This document shows, one piece after another, positions 9,690 through 21,513 of a DNA stretch of 64,000 bases; within the stretch, counting starts at the first letter, position 1; the number at the start of each line of letters is the position of its first letter. The stretch lies in NCBI GenBank assembly GCA_028455995.1, contig JABELC010000004.1, positions 1,302,001 through 1,366,000 of the forward strand. The letters run 5' to 3'. The DNA is from Scleromitrula shiraiana. Taxonomy: Eukaryota; Ascomycota; Leotiomycetes; Helotiales; Sclerotiniaceae. The position numbers were made by a program, and so were the translations under genes. The notes under the pieces are model-generated. The model ran no database searches and was not told the DNA's origin. It was given only the letters and a program-made list of their open reading frames with translations.

Positions 9690-12600
9690 CTATTCATCTT
9701 CATCTGAGAATACCTCCTCACCCCTCTTTCTTCGGGCCATGCGGTCCTTCTTCTTCTTCCTCAACTCTGCTGAAGACAACTTCGCCTTTTTCTTTGTGGA
9801 AACAATCTTATTTCCCATAGCATCAAACCTGATTTTTATTAGTATGAATAAATAAAAGATTGAAAAACAAATAAACTTACTTCTCTTCCTCCTCCGCATC
9901 ATCTCCCTTCAAACGTGGACCAGATCCTTGTCCCTGTACCCAGTTGTGACCTATGAGTTTGTTAGCATGGTTTTTGAGAAACAATGCCTCAGGCAGGAAT
10001 TTAACACCAAGGCAGAAAGAAATTTGACCAAAGTCAAAAATAGCTGCACAAGATGCTAGGTTTTGATGCCAACGACGACCGGGAGCTCAAAAATGAAGTA
10101 GAGAAGGGGTTTACTTACCACTAGGTGTCATTTTACCATCTACCACGGCCCAGACTTCTTCTGTGATGTTCTTGGTGAACTCGGCGGAGTGAGTGATGAT
10201 GATAACACCACCTTCGAAGGATTTCAACGCCTTTGACAGGGCACCAAGAGAATCACGGTCGAGGTAGTTGGTGGGTTCATCCAACACAATCAAATGAGGT
10301 CGTTGCCACGAGCAAGCAGCCAAAACAACCTTAACACGTTGTCCTCCGGAGAGACCCAACATTCTAGAGTGAGATACCAACTCCGCATCCAAACCGAAGT
10401 TGGCACAGTGAGCCTCGATTTCCTTTCTAACTAAAGGTCTGAATTGACCACTGGCAAGAGCTTCCTTTTGATCAACTTCAGCAACCATCTTTTGATGGGA
10501 AGCTAAGATCTCAGTACGTGGAATCCAAGCGTTATCTGCAGTCATCATAGGGGTCCATCTCTCGTTCTTCAATCCAACGTTCTCTCCGAGAGCGAATGAA
10601 CACTCATACTCGTAAGAGTTCTTGAACTTACGTCTAGAATGAATACCAATCACACGACGTTGAGTACCTTCGATCTTGTAAATCTTGTCCATTGCCTTTT
10701 CATCCTCATCGGTAACGATCTTGTTGGCTCTGTCCATAGTTTCACGATCCTCACCAGTTTGGAAACGCCATTGAATATATTCGGATGGGGTCTTCTCCAA
10801 GTGATGATCAATGTGGGCGAAAGCGTGTTGTTTGATGTAAGCGATACGGATGTTCTCGTGAGTGTAAACGTCACCAACAGTTGGAATAAGTTCACCGGTA
10901 AGAACATTAATCAAAGTAGATTTGCCAGCACCGTTGGGGCCGATGACGGCGATTCTGGACCCCAAGGAACATTGGAATGTGATGTCCGAAATTTGGGGTT
11001 TTGGGGTACCTGGATATTGGAAGGCCATCTTGGTGACACGAACAATAGCCTTAGCTTTGGTCTTGACACCCTCAAGGAAACCTGGTTCAGGGAACTTGAA
11101 TTCGAGCTCAGAAGCACCGAGCTCGTAGTAAGACTTGGCTGATGGGCACTTTTTGACGAACTCCTTCAAGTTACCACGGTATCTCTTGAGCTTGAAACGC
11201 TCGTAGTGGATAATGTGCTGGCACACGTTATCCAGGAAAGAAGAATCGTGAGACACGATGATAGATGTACAAGGAGAATTTTGCAAATATTCCTCAAGCC
11301 ATTTGACGTTCTTGACGTCTAAATGATTTGTTGGTTCATCCAACAAAAGAATATCTGGTGCTTCGAAAACAGCACGGCAAAGAGCCAACTTCATCTTCCA
11401 TCCTCCAGAAAGAGCGGTGATCAAGTTGTTGGTCATCTCTGGGGTGAAACCGAACTCCTTCAATCTGGCCTCGACCTCCTCTTGAGAAGTGTTGACACCA
11501 ACTTCGGCAAGCTTCTTCATGGTCCAAGCGATGGTGGTTTGCTCAGTATCAGCGGAGTCAAGATCGTGCTCAACGAAGACAGTCTTGACCTCACTCTTCT
11601 TAGGGAAACCCTCGACTTGCTCGTTGTTGATAGCTCGCATGAGGGTGGACTTTCCGGAACCGTTGGGACCGCAAAGACCATATCGTTGTCCACGCTTAAG
11701 ACGGAGATGGGTTTGGTTAAGGAGAATCTTAGCACCATAAGCCAAGTTGAAAGTGCAGTTGCAAAGATCTTCACCTTCCTCATCATCAGCCTCCTCGGCA
11801 TCTTCAGCCTCAGCACCTGGGGAAGCACGCTTTCGGAGTTGATCGACAACAGATTGTGCGTCAGCCTCACCGATGATTGCGGTGACATATGGCTTGAGGT
11901 TTTGAGTCCAGCTGACGGAATCAGCATCCTTCTCGTCGATAAGTTGACCGGCGATGGCGGAGATGTAAGTAAGGATTGGCTCGAACTTAAGGGCGTCCTT
12001 GTGCTTGGATCCAAGGATATCCTTGAGGATATCGAGAACAGTGGCGACGTCACCGGCGTGGGAAGCCTCAGGAATCTTTCCATCAGCACCAACAGCACCG
12101 ACACGCTTGAGGGTATCAAGACCTTGCTTGGTCTTCTCACGTGCTTCAGGATCAGCCAAGTTGTCGTAGTTCTTGATCAAACCTGGCATCAACTTTGGCA
12201 AGAAAGCAGCGACGATGTTTGGATCCTCGACCAACTTGCACATGTTGTCAACGATAACAGCGGACTTTCTCTTAATGGCTGTGTCCCGCTCGCTAAGACC
12301 ACGATCCAAAAGAGGAACCATGATGGCCAAAGTTGGCTCGTGAACATCAGTGACGAAAGTGGTGGCACCGAGTAAATGAACAGTCTCCGGGACGTTCTCT
12401 GGCTTGGCGATACACTTGATCAATTCCGGAATGAAACGCTCAATATCCTTGTTGACGATGAGACCGCAGATCTTCTCCATGGTACCGTAAGCACGCTTCT
12501 TGACTTCTGGTTTGGTATCCCACATCGATTCGGAAACGACTGGAATGAGATCTGGTACTCGGAAAGCCAATTGTGTTGGGGCAGACTCGACAAGAGCCTC

Positions 12601-13309
12601 GATACAGTCAAGACCAGCCATCTTTTCGGGCCATTTTTGTGCAGTAAGGATGGAGTTGATGATGGGTGGGAGAACTGATTTGACAGCGTTGGCGTTAACG
12701 GCCTTAACGATGGCTACAGCAGCGGCTTGTGCGGCGTTCTTGACTGGGACCATCTTGTCACCGACGGCAGCGAGAACGGAGGAGAGGAGAACGATCAAGT
12801 ATGGCTCTACGGAAGCAGAGGTATCCGCGTGCTCTGCAATTGCCTGGATGGCATTGAGAGCGCGTTCTCTGACGAGAGCATCCTTCTTATTTGCTAATTG
12901 CTTCTTCAAAGCCTCGACGGTCCTGTAGAAGAGAACAGATTGTTAGTAAAAGTTCCAGATAAAACATAAAATACATCACAGTGCGACCGTAGAATTTGTG
13001 ATATTGGGAGACAATGAGGGAGGATTCGAAGGTGAAAGAACGGTAGATAGATATCCCATCCTTCCATATTGGTGTCCCCCCTCACTTTGGAATGAAAATT
13101 TTGTATACATACTTGGTTGGAGCGTCGTTCTCTTCGATAGGACCGTTAATGAAAACGGCGAGGTTGTGAGTGGCGGCATTAATATCGGTTTGTTCCTTGG
13201 AAACAGACAACTTCGACATCAAGTCATCTAAGACCTTGATGGAGTTCTTGTTTTCAGCCATCTTTCCTGTGATTGTTGTTGGATTTGATGGTGTTTCGAT
13301 AGAAGGCAT
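9690..13309 (-). CDS. Translation elongation factor 3 (ABC-F ATPase)
   Basis: Fungal-specific EF-3, cytosolic, which hydrolyses ATP to help release deacylated tRNA from the ribosomal E site. Modelled exons on the minus strand are 13309-13113, 12922-10119, 9950-9881 and 9828-9690, giving 1069 aa, close to the usual 1040-1060. All joins keep frame and use GT..AG. Residues up to about 370 are HEAT-type repeats. The first ABC domain has GPNGSGKST near 484, an LSGGW signature and LLLDEPTNHLD. The second has GPNGAGKST near 726, a long insertion (chromodomain-like in the family), LSGGQ and VLDEPTNYLD. The C-terminal tail is Lys-rich then acidic (KKKKDRMARRKRGEE..DEDE). The ATG at 13309 was chosen because sequence after it reads like ascomycete EF-3; a second ATG at 13261 is possible. 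The upstream region is pyrimidine-rich on the coding strand, as is common for highly expressed fungal genes. Confidence 0.97.
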
Positions 13310-14499
13310 CGTAAGAAAAAAAAAAGAAGAGAAGAAAAGAAGTAGGAGGGGTTTATTAAAAGAGATGTTTCGATAAGGATTTGTGGGAATGAAATTTTTT
13401 GCTTAGCGGCGAAAGAAGAATCACACTAATACGGTTTTGTCGTTTTAAAATGGATTTTAATTGATTAGAATTGGATTAGACTGGAATTTTAACTGGATCT
13501 ATTCTTGCTAATCGATTCGTTCAAGTGGATTATTGCGTATGAAGAGTGGAGAATAGAGAGGGTAAGAATCTAGGTTTTATCTTTTGTATAAGATCTGATT
13601 TGACAGTAAGATGGGAAACTAATCTTTAGGATAACGCACAGAAAAAAAAAGTGGCAACTGTGTGTTTCTAAATAATTATTATTTTGTAGAGGAGAGAAAA
13701 TGATAAAGAAATTCTTAAACAAAATCTATAGATCTTTTTTGGGGGGGGAGAAGGGAGAAGGGAGGGGTTGTAGTTTGTATGGAAAATAATTCTTTGAAAA
13801 TACTTTCTCTTATATTCTTTTAGTAGATTTATTATTGTCTATGAAAGGACAAAAGAATAATAAGATCTAGTTCTAAGATCCAGTTCTAAGGTAAAAAGTG
13901 TTAAAAGTGAGTGAAGAGTTTTTATTTTTTATTTTTTTTTTTGTATGGGTGTTTTGTAAGAAAGAAGAAAGAAGAGAGTATTATTTTATTGACTATGAAG
14001 TTGAGTGAGTAGGGAGAAGGGAGAAGGGAGAGGGGGGCGTTTCAATCCTTATTAATTTTTTTTGGCGGTGAGGGTGGCAGAAAAATAAAATATTTATATA
14101 TTCGCTTAATATATATATATATATATTTTTTGGTGTGGTGTGGTGTGGTGTGGTGTTCTGTGATGATATCAATGGTGTGGGTTAATTCAACCTATCTCGA
14201 GACTATTCATTAGAACTGTCGCACAATCGTTCTCAAACCATTCAAAAAAAAAAAGTATGCTACTTACCAAGAAATCTTCTGGAACTCTGTATATATTATT
14301 CTTGTGATATCCTAATTTTATTATTAAAGGCTAGGCTGATGTAATATTTTGGAAATTTCCATCTCCAATGAATCAATCATACATATCAATCAATCCATCC
14401 ATAGATGTCGGTACCGATATATAATATCTGTATTTTAAAAATATAAATCTACTAGTATAAGAATGAATCATGGGGAAAGACCTATAGAGCATCTACTAA

Positions 14500-14588
14500 C
14501 TATGTACATAGTAGGTATGCACATAGTAATAAGTATGAACATAGTAAGTATGGACATAGTAAGTATGGACATAGTAAGTATGCACACA
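14500..14588. repeat. Minisatellite, ACATAGTAAGTATGG unit
   Basis: About five imperfect tandem copies of a 15-16-bp unit built on ACATAGTAAGTATG, visible by reading the sequence directly. Confidence 0.85.
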
Positions 14589-15073
14589 GAAGCATAGATA
14601 TTTGAACGTTCAAGTAATTAATTCATTCCATATCGTACCCTTTTCTAACTTTCCTATCAATTTCTCAGCTCCAAGGCCAAGTAGGTATTTGTGCAACCCC
14701 AATATGCTTCATTCTTTTCAGCTACTCTTCTTCGCCACCTCATCTTGTCCTTTTTCTTCATTCATTCCTATTCGCCATACATGATAGATAGATAGATAGA
14801 TAGATAGATACATCCCTCTTCTCAACCAAATATCAAATCGCCTTTTACTACGAATTTCCCCTGCATCTCATCAGACTCACTCACTCAAAATTGGAATTCC
14901 CGCCCTCATTGGGGAATTCACTTATTCATGGGAAGATCTTCTACTTTCGAGTTCTAGATTCAACATAGCTATGTAGGTATGTACTACGAGTATACCATAC
15001 TATACTATATATACAACTCAGGTACCGGCATTCCCGATCTTCCATATATTTATTATTATTTCATTCGTTTCAG

Positions 15074-15116
15074 ATAACCATACCATACCATACCATACCA
15101 TACCATACCATACCAT
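15074..15116. repeat. (CCATA)n microsatellite
   Basis: Eight tandem CCATA units read directly in the sequence. Confidence 0.95.
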
Positions 15117-15571
15117 GCATGACAAGACAAATAAAATATTACGACCAAAACGACCAAGAAAACCAATTGATTGTACAACAACATTATCTATCTGTAAGGA
15201 GAAAAAAAATAAATTCCAAAGATACGCATACATAATACAATGCTACATATATTCTGGAGACCCCACCCCAAGTCCCTTGTTCTATTTTTACAGAATAAAT
15301 AATACAGTCAGCATAAGAATACCCACTCACCGCTCTTACTCATACCGATTATTTTTTTTTCTTCATTTTCTTCTTACCCATTCCCATCAAGATTCTTCTT
15401 GTATCAATCACACCTACTATATACATCACACCTACATCATAATAGATAACCAAAGATATTTATTATAATTTATAAAATCCATCAAACGTGAGATTTAAAA
15501 GATTTAAATGATTTAAATTTACCCCACACTTCATTCACCAACTCTCCTCTCCATCTTATTACCATTACTTA

Positions 15572-15919
15572 GGCCTCGTTCGGATCACTTTTTTTTTCTA
15601 TTTAGAGCTACAAATGTTATCTAAATAGGCGTTTACCGAACGCGATTTTATTCTAAATAAAAATGTTATCAAAATAAGCAGTTTATCGAACGCGATAGTT
15701 GTCTATATAAAAGCTACATTTGTAGATCTATAAATGTTAGAAATTTGTATGATAGCCTCGCCAAATCTCTATAGTAGTTTTGATTAGTTTTTGGTAAAAT
15801 AATGTATTTTAATATCTTGTAGAGCTACAACTTTTTTGAAAAAACTACCTACTTTTATCAAAATATTTTATTTTAAACTCATTTTGGCAACAAATTCAAA
15901 AAGTGATCTGAACGGGGCC
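15572..15919. mobile_element. Tourist-like (PIF/Harbinger-type) MITE, 348 bp
   Basis: The left terminus is GGCCTCGTTCGGATCACTTT. The right terminus, read on the minus strand, is GGCCCCGTTCAGATCACTTT, so the terminal inverted repeats are about 20 bp with two mismatches. The element is flanked by TTA on both sides (15569-15571 and 15920-15922), the 3-bp target duplication typical of PIF/Harbinger elements, and the GGCC..GTTCGGAT terminus resembles Tourist-like ends. The interior has no open reading frame, and the phrase ACCGAACGCGAT/ATCGAACGCGAT occurs twice. It must be mobilised by a transposase elsewhere, if at all. Confidence 0.85.
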
Positions 15920-15922
15920 TTA

Positions 15923-18433
15923 CTTACTTAACTTACTACTGTGGCCCCGCTCCGCTCACTGATTCGATGACGGACGGCTGGCTTTTCCTTTCGATATGAT
16001 GTTCTTTTATGATTACTAGTATGTGGGTCTTTGGGGGGAGGGGGGCGAGGGGGTATTCGTGTAAATTGAAATAAGGTCTGCATCTTTTTATTAGAATTAT
16101 AATAAGTTATTAGTTATATATATCCGTTGTGTTGCTTTTTTTTAAACTCTCAGGCTTCATATTACTCTTCTCTTAAACCCTTAGCTGCAATATATATCCA
16201 TCATGATAATGTTATGGTTGAAGATATCCCCTTGTGCTCATTCCTATCTCATATATTTACTACTGGTAGTACTGGTAGTATTATTAATTAAGAGTACTCT
16301 ATAATTAAATTTATAATATTTCAAGTTGAATGTTCATTTTTATGTTAAATATTTAAATATTTATTTTACTACTAGTAGTACTAATATATATATTAATCAT
16401 AAATTTGAATATCCAAATACTAGTAGTATCTTTTGAATAATTTATACTTAAATCTTCATTTTGACTTAAAATATTTAAATATCCATTTTATTAATTTGTT
16501 TCAATTATATATACTAGTATCAATTATCGATATTTATTATTAAATTTTATATTTAATTACTACTAGTAGTAGTATCATATATTAGTTGAATGGACATTCA
16601 GAACTTAAAACAACTTGAATTCGATATGAGTGACTACAGTAGTTTTAAGTTGTTCATTTACTCTACAATATCTGAATGTACAGACTCTTGTTATTTACCA
16701 CTGCCACTACTAGCAGTCTAATACTCAAGATGAAAAATTCCTTTCACTCCTCATACTTTCCCTATCCTATATATCTATCACCTGCTAGTAACCAAGCCGT
16801 ATTTAATACAAGGAAACAATGTTTATACAATATCGTTAGCAGCATCAGCATCAATATCAATAGAGAAATTGAAACATTCAAGTTGAAAGGAAAAAGCAGT
16901 TCACTGTTAATTAGTCCACCCACACTGGCAGCTTGCTTTAAATGAATATTGTATGGATGGTTCAATCTTATTGATATTCATAATACACTGTACTAATTAA
17001 TTAACTTCAGCTCAACTTCCGAGTCCGTATTTTCTATATCGGTTTTTTCGTTCGTATTATTGATAGCATTGACATACTGGCACATATAGGTTTAAAACAC
17101 CATACGAGATGTAGTCTGCGGATAATTGTCTGGGTTCAAGTTTGTTTGGAGAATCGACTTATTCATTGTATATATAACTTAAATATCACATTCATGTATC
17201 ATGACTCACTGGCATGAGTTACGAAATAAATATACCCCTAATATAACTTAAAGCAAAATCATTAAATCTAAAACCTCTCCGAACTAGCCGCTGAACTATG
17301 TTGGCTGGCAATCCTTTTTTTAAGAAAAAAAAATTGTAGTCCAATTTCAAAATAATATTAGTTCATAGAACGGCAATCCATCTATCCATCCATCTATCCA
17401 TCTATCCGAAATCAAACAAAAAAAACAACACAAACCCACCAATCCACACACATATTCACAATTGCATACTTATTTATCAATTATAACAATTGCCGACGAA
17501 GAAATCAGAACTAACTTGATGTTTCCTAATTATGATAAACCAACATATCCAACCCCATAAGCACGATCGACTAAACACCAAACGCCCAATTTCCCACACA
17601 ATTTTTACCATTCCCTCCCAAAGAACCATCAATCAATCATACCGGTCGACGCAACCATGGACGGTATCGAGCATGGCGATTTTAATAGTCTTCTGCCCCC
17701 GTAGCCCTTTAACCGTAGTTAGTTAACCGCATCCCCAAATCTCAACATCATCTCCCCATCTCCAATCTACACCCTCCACATCTCAAGATCCGCGCGCAAA
17801 CATCGCGAATTTTCGCAAATGGACTGGATGGCCTTCTTTCTCACAAGCTGCATGTATACACGATACTATCTAAAATAGATAATCGCTCACCGCTCTCACC
17901 ACTCTCACATCTCATATCTCACATCTCACATCTCACATCTCAAATTCCCAAATCCTCAACACGGTATCACGACAGTAATCCCATCAAAACATCGAGTATA
18001 AAAACAACATCTTCATCAGCATGAACTCCAGGGAGTGAAGAGAAGAACTTCCTTCACGAGACTTGCCGGTGCTTGGTAACTCTGGATCAATGGAGCGGAT
18101 GGGGGTATATGGTTTCGATGCGGCGATGTCTTGATATTTGCGTGGGTGATTGCGGATGTTTTTTGGGGAGACATCAAATGAGGCACTAAATGAGGCACTA
18201 AATGAATGATCCGTGGTTTAGGGGATGCTATTGAGGAGGGGGGGGGGGGGGGAGGTGAAATGATTATCTCGCGTTAGTCATCCAAAAGGTGTGGTTTACA
18301 TTTTGGCGCTTAGAAAGCGGGCAGGCGGGTGATGTGGCGGTTCTCGTTTGCGGCGAATCATGAATGATTTGTGTGCTGTTTCAGTTGGATGGATATGCCG
18401 ATATTACAGTACTTGTCAGATTTATTATCAAAA

Positions 18434-18488
<55 letters not shown>

Positions 18489-18814
18489 GAAGTGTTTATA
18501 TGTAATGTGTACTCGAGTAATCTTCCCAATAAGTAAAAAGAAAGATAAATACCAGCAGAATACCCAGCTCCAGATATTCTAACCCGGAAGGATTATAAGA
18601 TCCGAAACCCCACAACACACCCACCTTCCGACTTGGAGATGTATGATGTAATCACGACTTTCTGCGTGAAGATTCGATGCTCTGGATGTGTGCTCGCCCA
18701 TCGCATCTCAGTTGCGGGTTTTCGTGAATCCTGATTCGAAATATAGCATTTGCTGATGTTCAATTCACCAATAATCTAGCAAGCACGCAGCAGATCATGT
18801 AGCAAATACTCCCC
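15923..18814. other. Gene-poor AT-rich stretch
   Basis: No supported gene; short open frames here have no family resemblance. Contents: a cluster of ACTAGTAGTA-type palindromic words at 16258-16575, a partial copy of the dispersed TTCTGAATGTCCATTCAACT repeat near 16586-16605, TCTCACA repeats near 17905-17943, a run of 15 G at 18238-18252, and an AT dinucleotide array at 18436-18485. Confidence 0.55.
18436..18485. repeat. (AT)n microsatellite
   Basis: About 25 uninterrupted AT units. A G15 homopolymer lies 190 bp to the left (18238-18252). Confidence 0.95.
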
Positions 18815-21513
18815 ATGGATGCACTTTCAATACCAGCAAGCGTAATAGCAGTAGCTACCCTTGCAGCACAAATCCGATTCGCTAGTATATCAGAGCTCCG
18901 GACAATTTGCAAGCAGCTACCTGGCCGACCTCACGCCTTGAACGATGAAATTTCCCATCTCGAAGTTGTAGTGTATCATGTAGCTAAAGTGGTTGAAGAG
19001 GGATCATTATGTTATGTTCTGCTCTGCTCTGCTCTGCTCTTCATACAACTACCGATGCGTATCAATCTGCTATATTATTGATCTTGCGGAAGGCAGAGGG
19101 AAAGCTATACCAGCTAAAGAAAACCATCCATTATATTACGATATCATCCACGCGAACTCCTGGGATACTGTTTCGGGCCGGGCGTTGGCGAAAGGAACAC
19201 CCGAGGATATGAAGCTTGCAGGACCATATCGATATCAAAGAGATTAATAAATCTAATCTTAATGTTATTCTCGGGGCGACCAATTCATACATGCATACGT
19301 ATGCACGCACGCACGCATTAACATACTCTTTCGATATACACCCACAATATCACTCGGTTCAGAATAAATGACATGCTGATCCATATGGTATCCAGGCGAG
19401 AAATGATGCGAGTCCGTTTAGATCTCGAGATCCTATCAACGACCGCGCACTCCCTACACTCATAAGCAGCACCGTGGGATAAATTTCTCCGCAGCATATC
19501 ATGTCGCCATCAAGATGTACCCGACTCGCCTACTCATATATATGGACAAGTGGATGAGAGAATTACCCGAGTCGAGGAGATGCTAAAACCACAATCGGCC
19601 CAAATCAAAAGTAATTAATTTCTTCAAATCGGACCCTCGTATACCATGGGAGGTACTCCCGCATCCCGACGACGACGGCCGGTAGATAATCTCTGGCATC
19701 TAACAATGGGAGCCCCCCACATCCTTACAGTTCTACTCGTTCCGAAGCAATAGGAAGGAGTCCGACCCACTCGCTCCGCGAGCGTTTATCGCAATGGTTG
19801 TATTTGCGCATGCCATTCACGAGGGAGAACAAGAATCCCCGGGTTGACGGATCGTACGGTTGCACAATCATGTATCGGCTACACGAGAATGCTAGTTCCC
19901 AGCGCCAAATGTGATAGTAATGGATGCGAAAAGACACAATCACCGCGCGATAGTTTCGAATAGTGGTTTGCGGTGGGGTTTTGCGGGGCGCAGATTATTC
20001 GTCTCCAGTTGGATTATTCGCCGGATGTTGGGCCACAGCACAGGTTTCGTTGGAGACTTTGAGACGGGTGCCCGGTTCGGCGGGGTGTGTTAATTTTGCT
20101 TTGGTGGGGGATCTTGAGGGGTTGGAAAATCTCTCTGGGAATGGAATGGCTTCGCCGAATTATGTTGGTTCCACTCGAGGGTATTCGATCCTTAGAGTAA
20201 GTCCGCGTTAATGCGGTTTTCTTGATTATTAGATAACTATCGTTGGATAGTGGGCATTATATGGACAACAATATGAGAGGTGTAAATTCTTACTATCTGC
20301 TGGCGCAGATGCCGAATACAAGTATTTCCTCACACTGACATATATATCTATATAGTAGATCTCTAGGCTAATATGAAATGACAGACCCATATCTCTCAAT
20401 GACGAATGTCCCAGTGATAAGGCTTGTGACATCATACTTCGCGGAGGAATTTCCGAGAAAACCATTGAAATTCTGAGGTGTCTTGGTGCGGGCAGTGGTT
20501 TCGTAGAAAGCCAGAACTTCGCCCCTATCCACAAGATAGTTTTGAGATTATGAATGAAAGATTTAGAAGAGGAAATTCTACGCAATCCAGATGATATCGA
20601 CATTCCGGATGCGACTGGTCGAACTGCGTTAGAATGGGCCGCAGCGAGAGGAGATGAGCGTTCACTTATTACACTGTTGGGCAACGGAGCAGACCCAAAC
20701 AACTTGGACCATAAGCCGAACACGCCTTTAATATTAGCATGTAATCAAAACCAAACCGAGTGCGTTCGATTGTTGCTCGAAGCCGGGGCTCATCCAGACC
20801 CTCACCTCCCAGCAGGCATCCAACTTAGCAGTCCTCTGAACTGCACAGCGCGAAATGCCTCAGATCCTTTGCTATTGAAAACCATACTGGATTTAAACGC
20901 GGATATTGAAGCCAGTAATATCGACGGCATCACGCCTCTGCTTCAGGTAGCTCGTGGAAATAGCGCTAGTCACGCAATGTTACTGCTAGAATACAGAGCT
21001 AACTTTAACGTGACGTCGAATGATGGACGCACACCTTTAACCACAGCTATTATATATAACAATCATAACGTATTAAAGCTACTTTTGGAACGCTGGTATG
21101 AATATAGTGAATGTCCTCGACTCAAAGGTCCTCATTTACTTAGTCTCGTGGCCCAATATGCCGACCTTGAAATTATGGCAATTTTGGCATCAACGGATCA
21201 TCTAAAGATTAAATTTGATAAAGATTACATGCTGGGAGATTTCACGACCAGGTTGCGAGAGAGAGCCGATGTAGCAGAGAAATTAATCCAAGCTTTTGAG
21301 GATCTGTTGAGTGTGGTTAATGGGGGGTGCGAGGGAGATAACAAAAGTTTGGAAAGTCGAATGGAGTCGGGATTGCTGATTCATTCGGCCTTTGATCTTG
21401 ATGATGGCGATGATGAGGACCAATCTTATGAAGATGCGAAGGAGTTTCTTGTCCCATCGAGGCAGGGTACGGGATGTCCAGTGTGGTCATTGGCTAAGAG
21501 AGCTACAAGTTGA
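18815..21513 (+). pseudogene. Decayed STAND/ankyrin-repeat protein gene
   Basis: The start MDALSIPASVIAVATLAAQ and following SELRTICKQLPGRPHALNDE match the N-terminal helical domain that precedes ankyrin or NACHT regions in fungal proteins. The continuation is spread over frames: KAEGKLYQLKKTI near 19090, SNLNVILGATNS near 19255-19295, a MMRVRLDLEIL stretch near 19405-19440, VDERITRVEEMLK near 19550-19590, QIIRLQLDY near 19995, and VNFALVGDLEGLENL near 20085-20135. A TAG lies in the VPSAKCD..SFE segment near 19960. The ankyrin region is open from about 20410 apart from a TGA just before 20554. It then runs to 21513 with repeats such as DATGRTALEWAAARGDE and DGRTPLTTAIIYNN. Some breaks may be introns (a good one at about 20320-20357), but the number of shifts and stops argues for a pseudogene. 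Confidence 0.7.

Larger units (their letters stand above)
13310..15568. other. Upstream region of EF-3 and gene-poor DNA
   Basis: No supported gene. The first 800 bp hold A/G-rich tracts on the plus strand (pyrimidine-rich in the EF-3 direction), for example near 13317-13350 and 13963-13980, probably promoter and leader. Simple repeats: GGTGT x5 near 14132-14156, a 15-16-bp unit ACATAGTAAGTATGG repeated about five times at 14500-14588, GATA x6 near 14784-14808, and CCATA x8 at 15074-15116. Confidence 0.6.

Noticed and set aside
10639..12928. Long plus-strand open frames inside the EF-3 region
   Set aside because: They are antisense shadows of a well-conserved minus-strand coding sequence with biased codon use.
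17130..17165. GGGTTCAAG as a tRNA T-loop
   Set aside because: No paired stems or A box at the expected distance.
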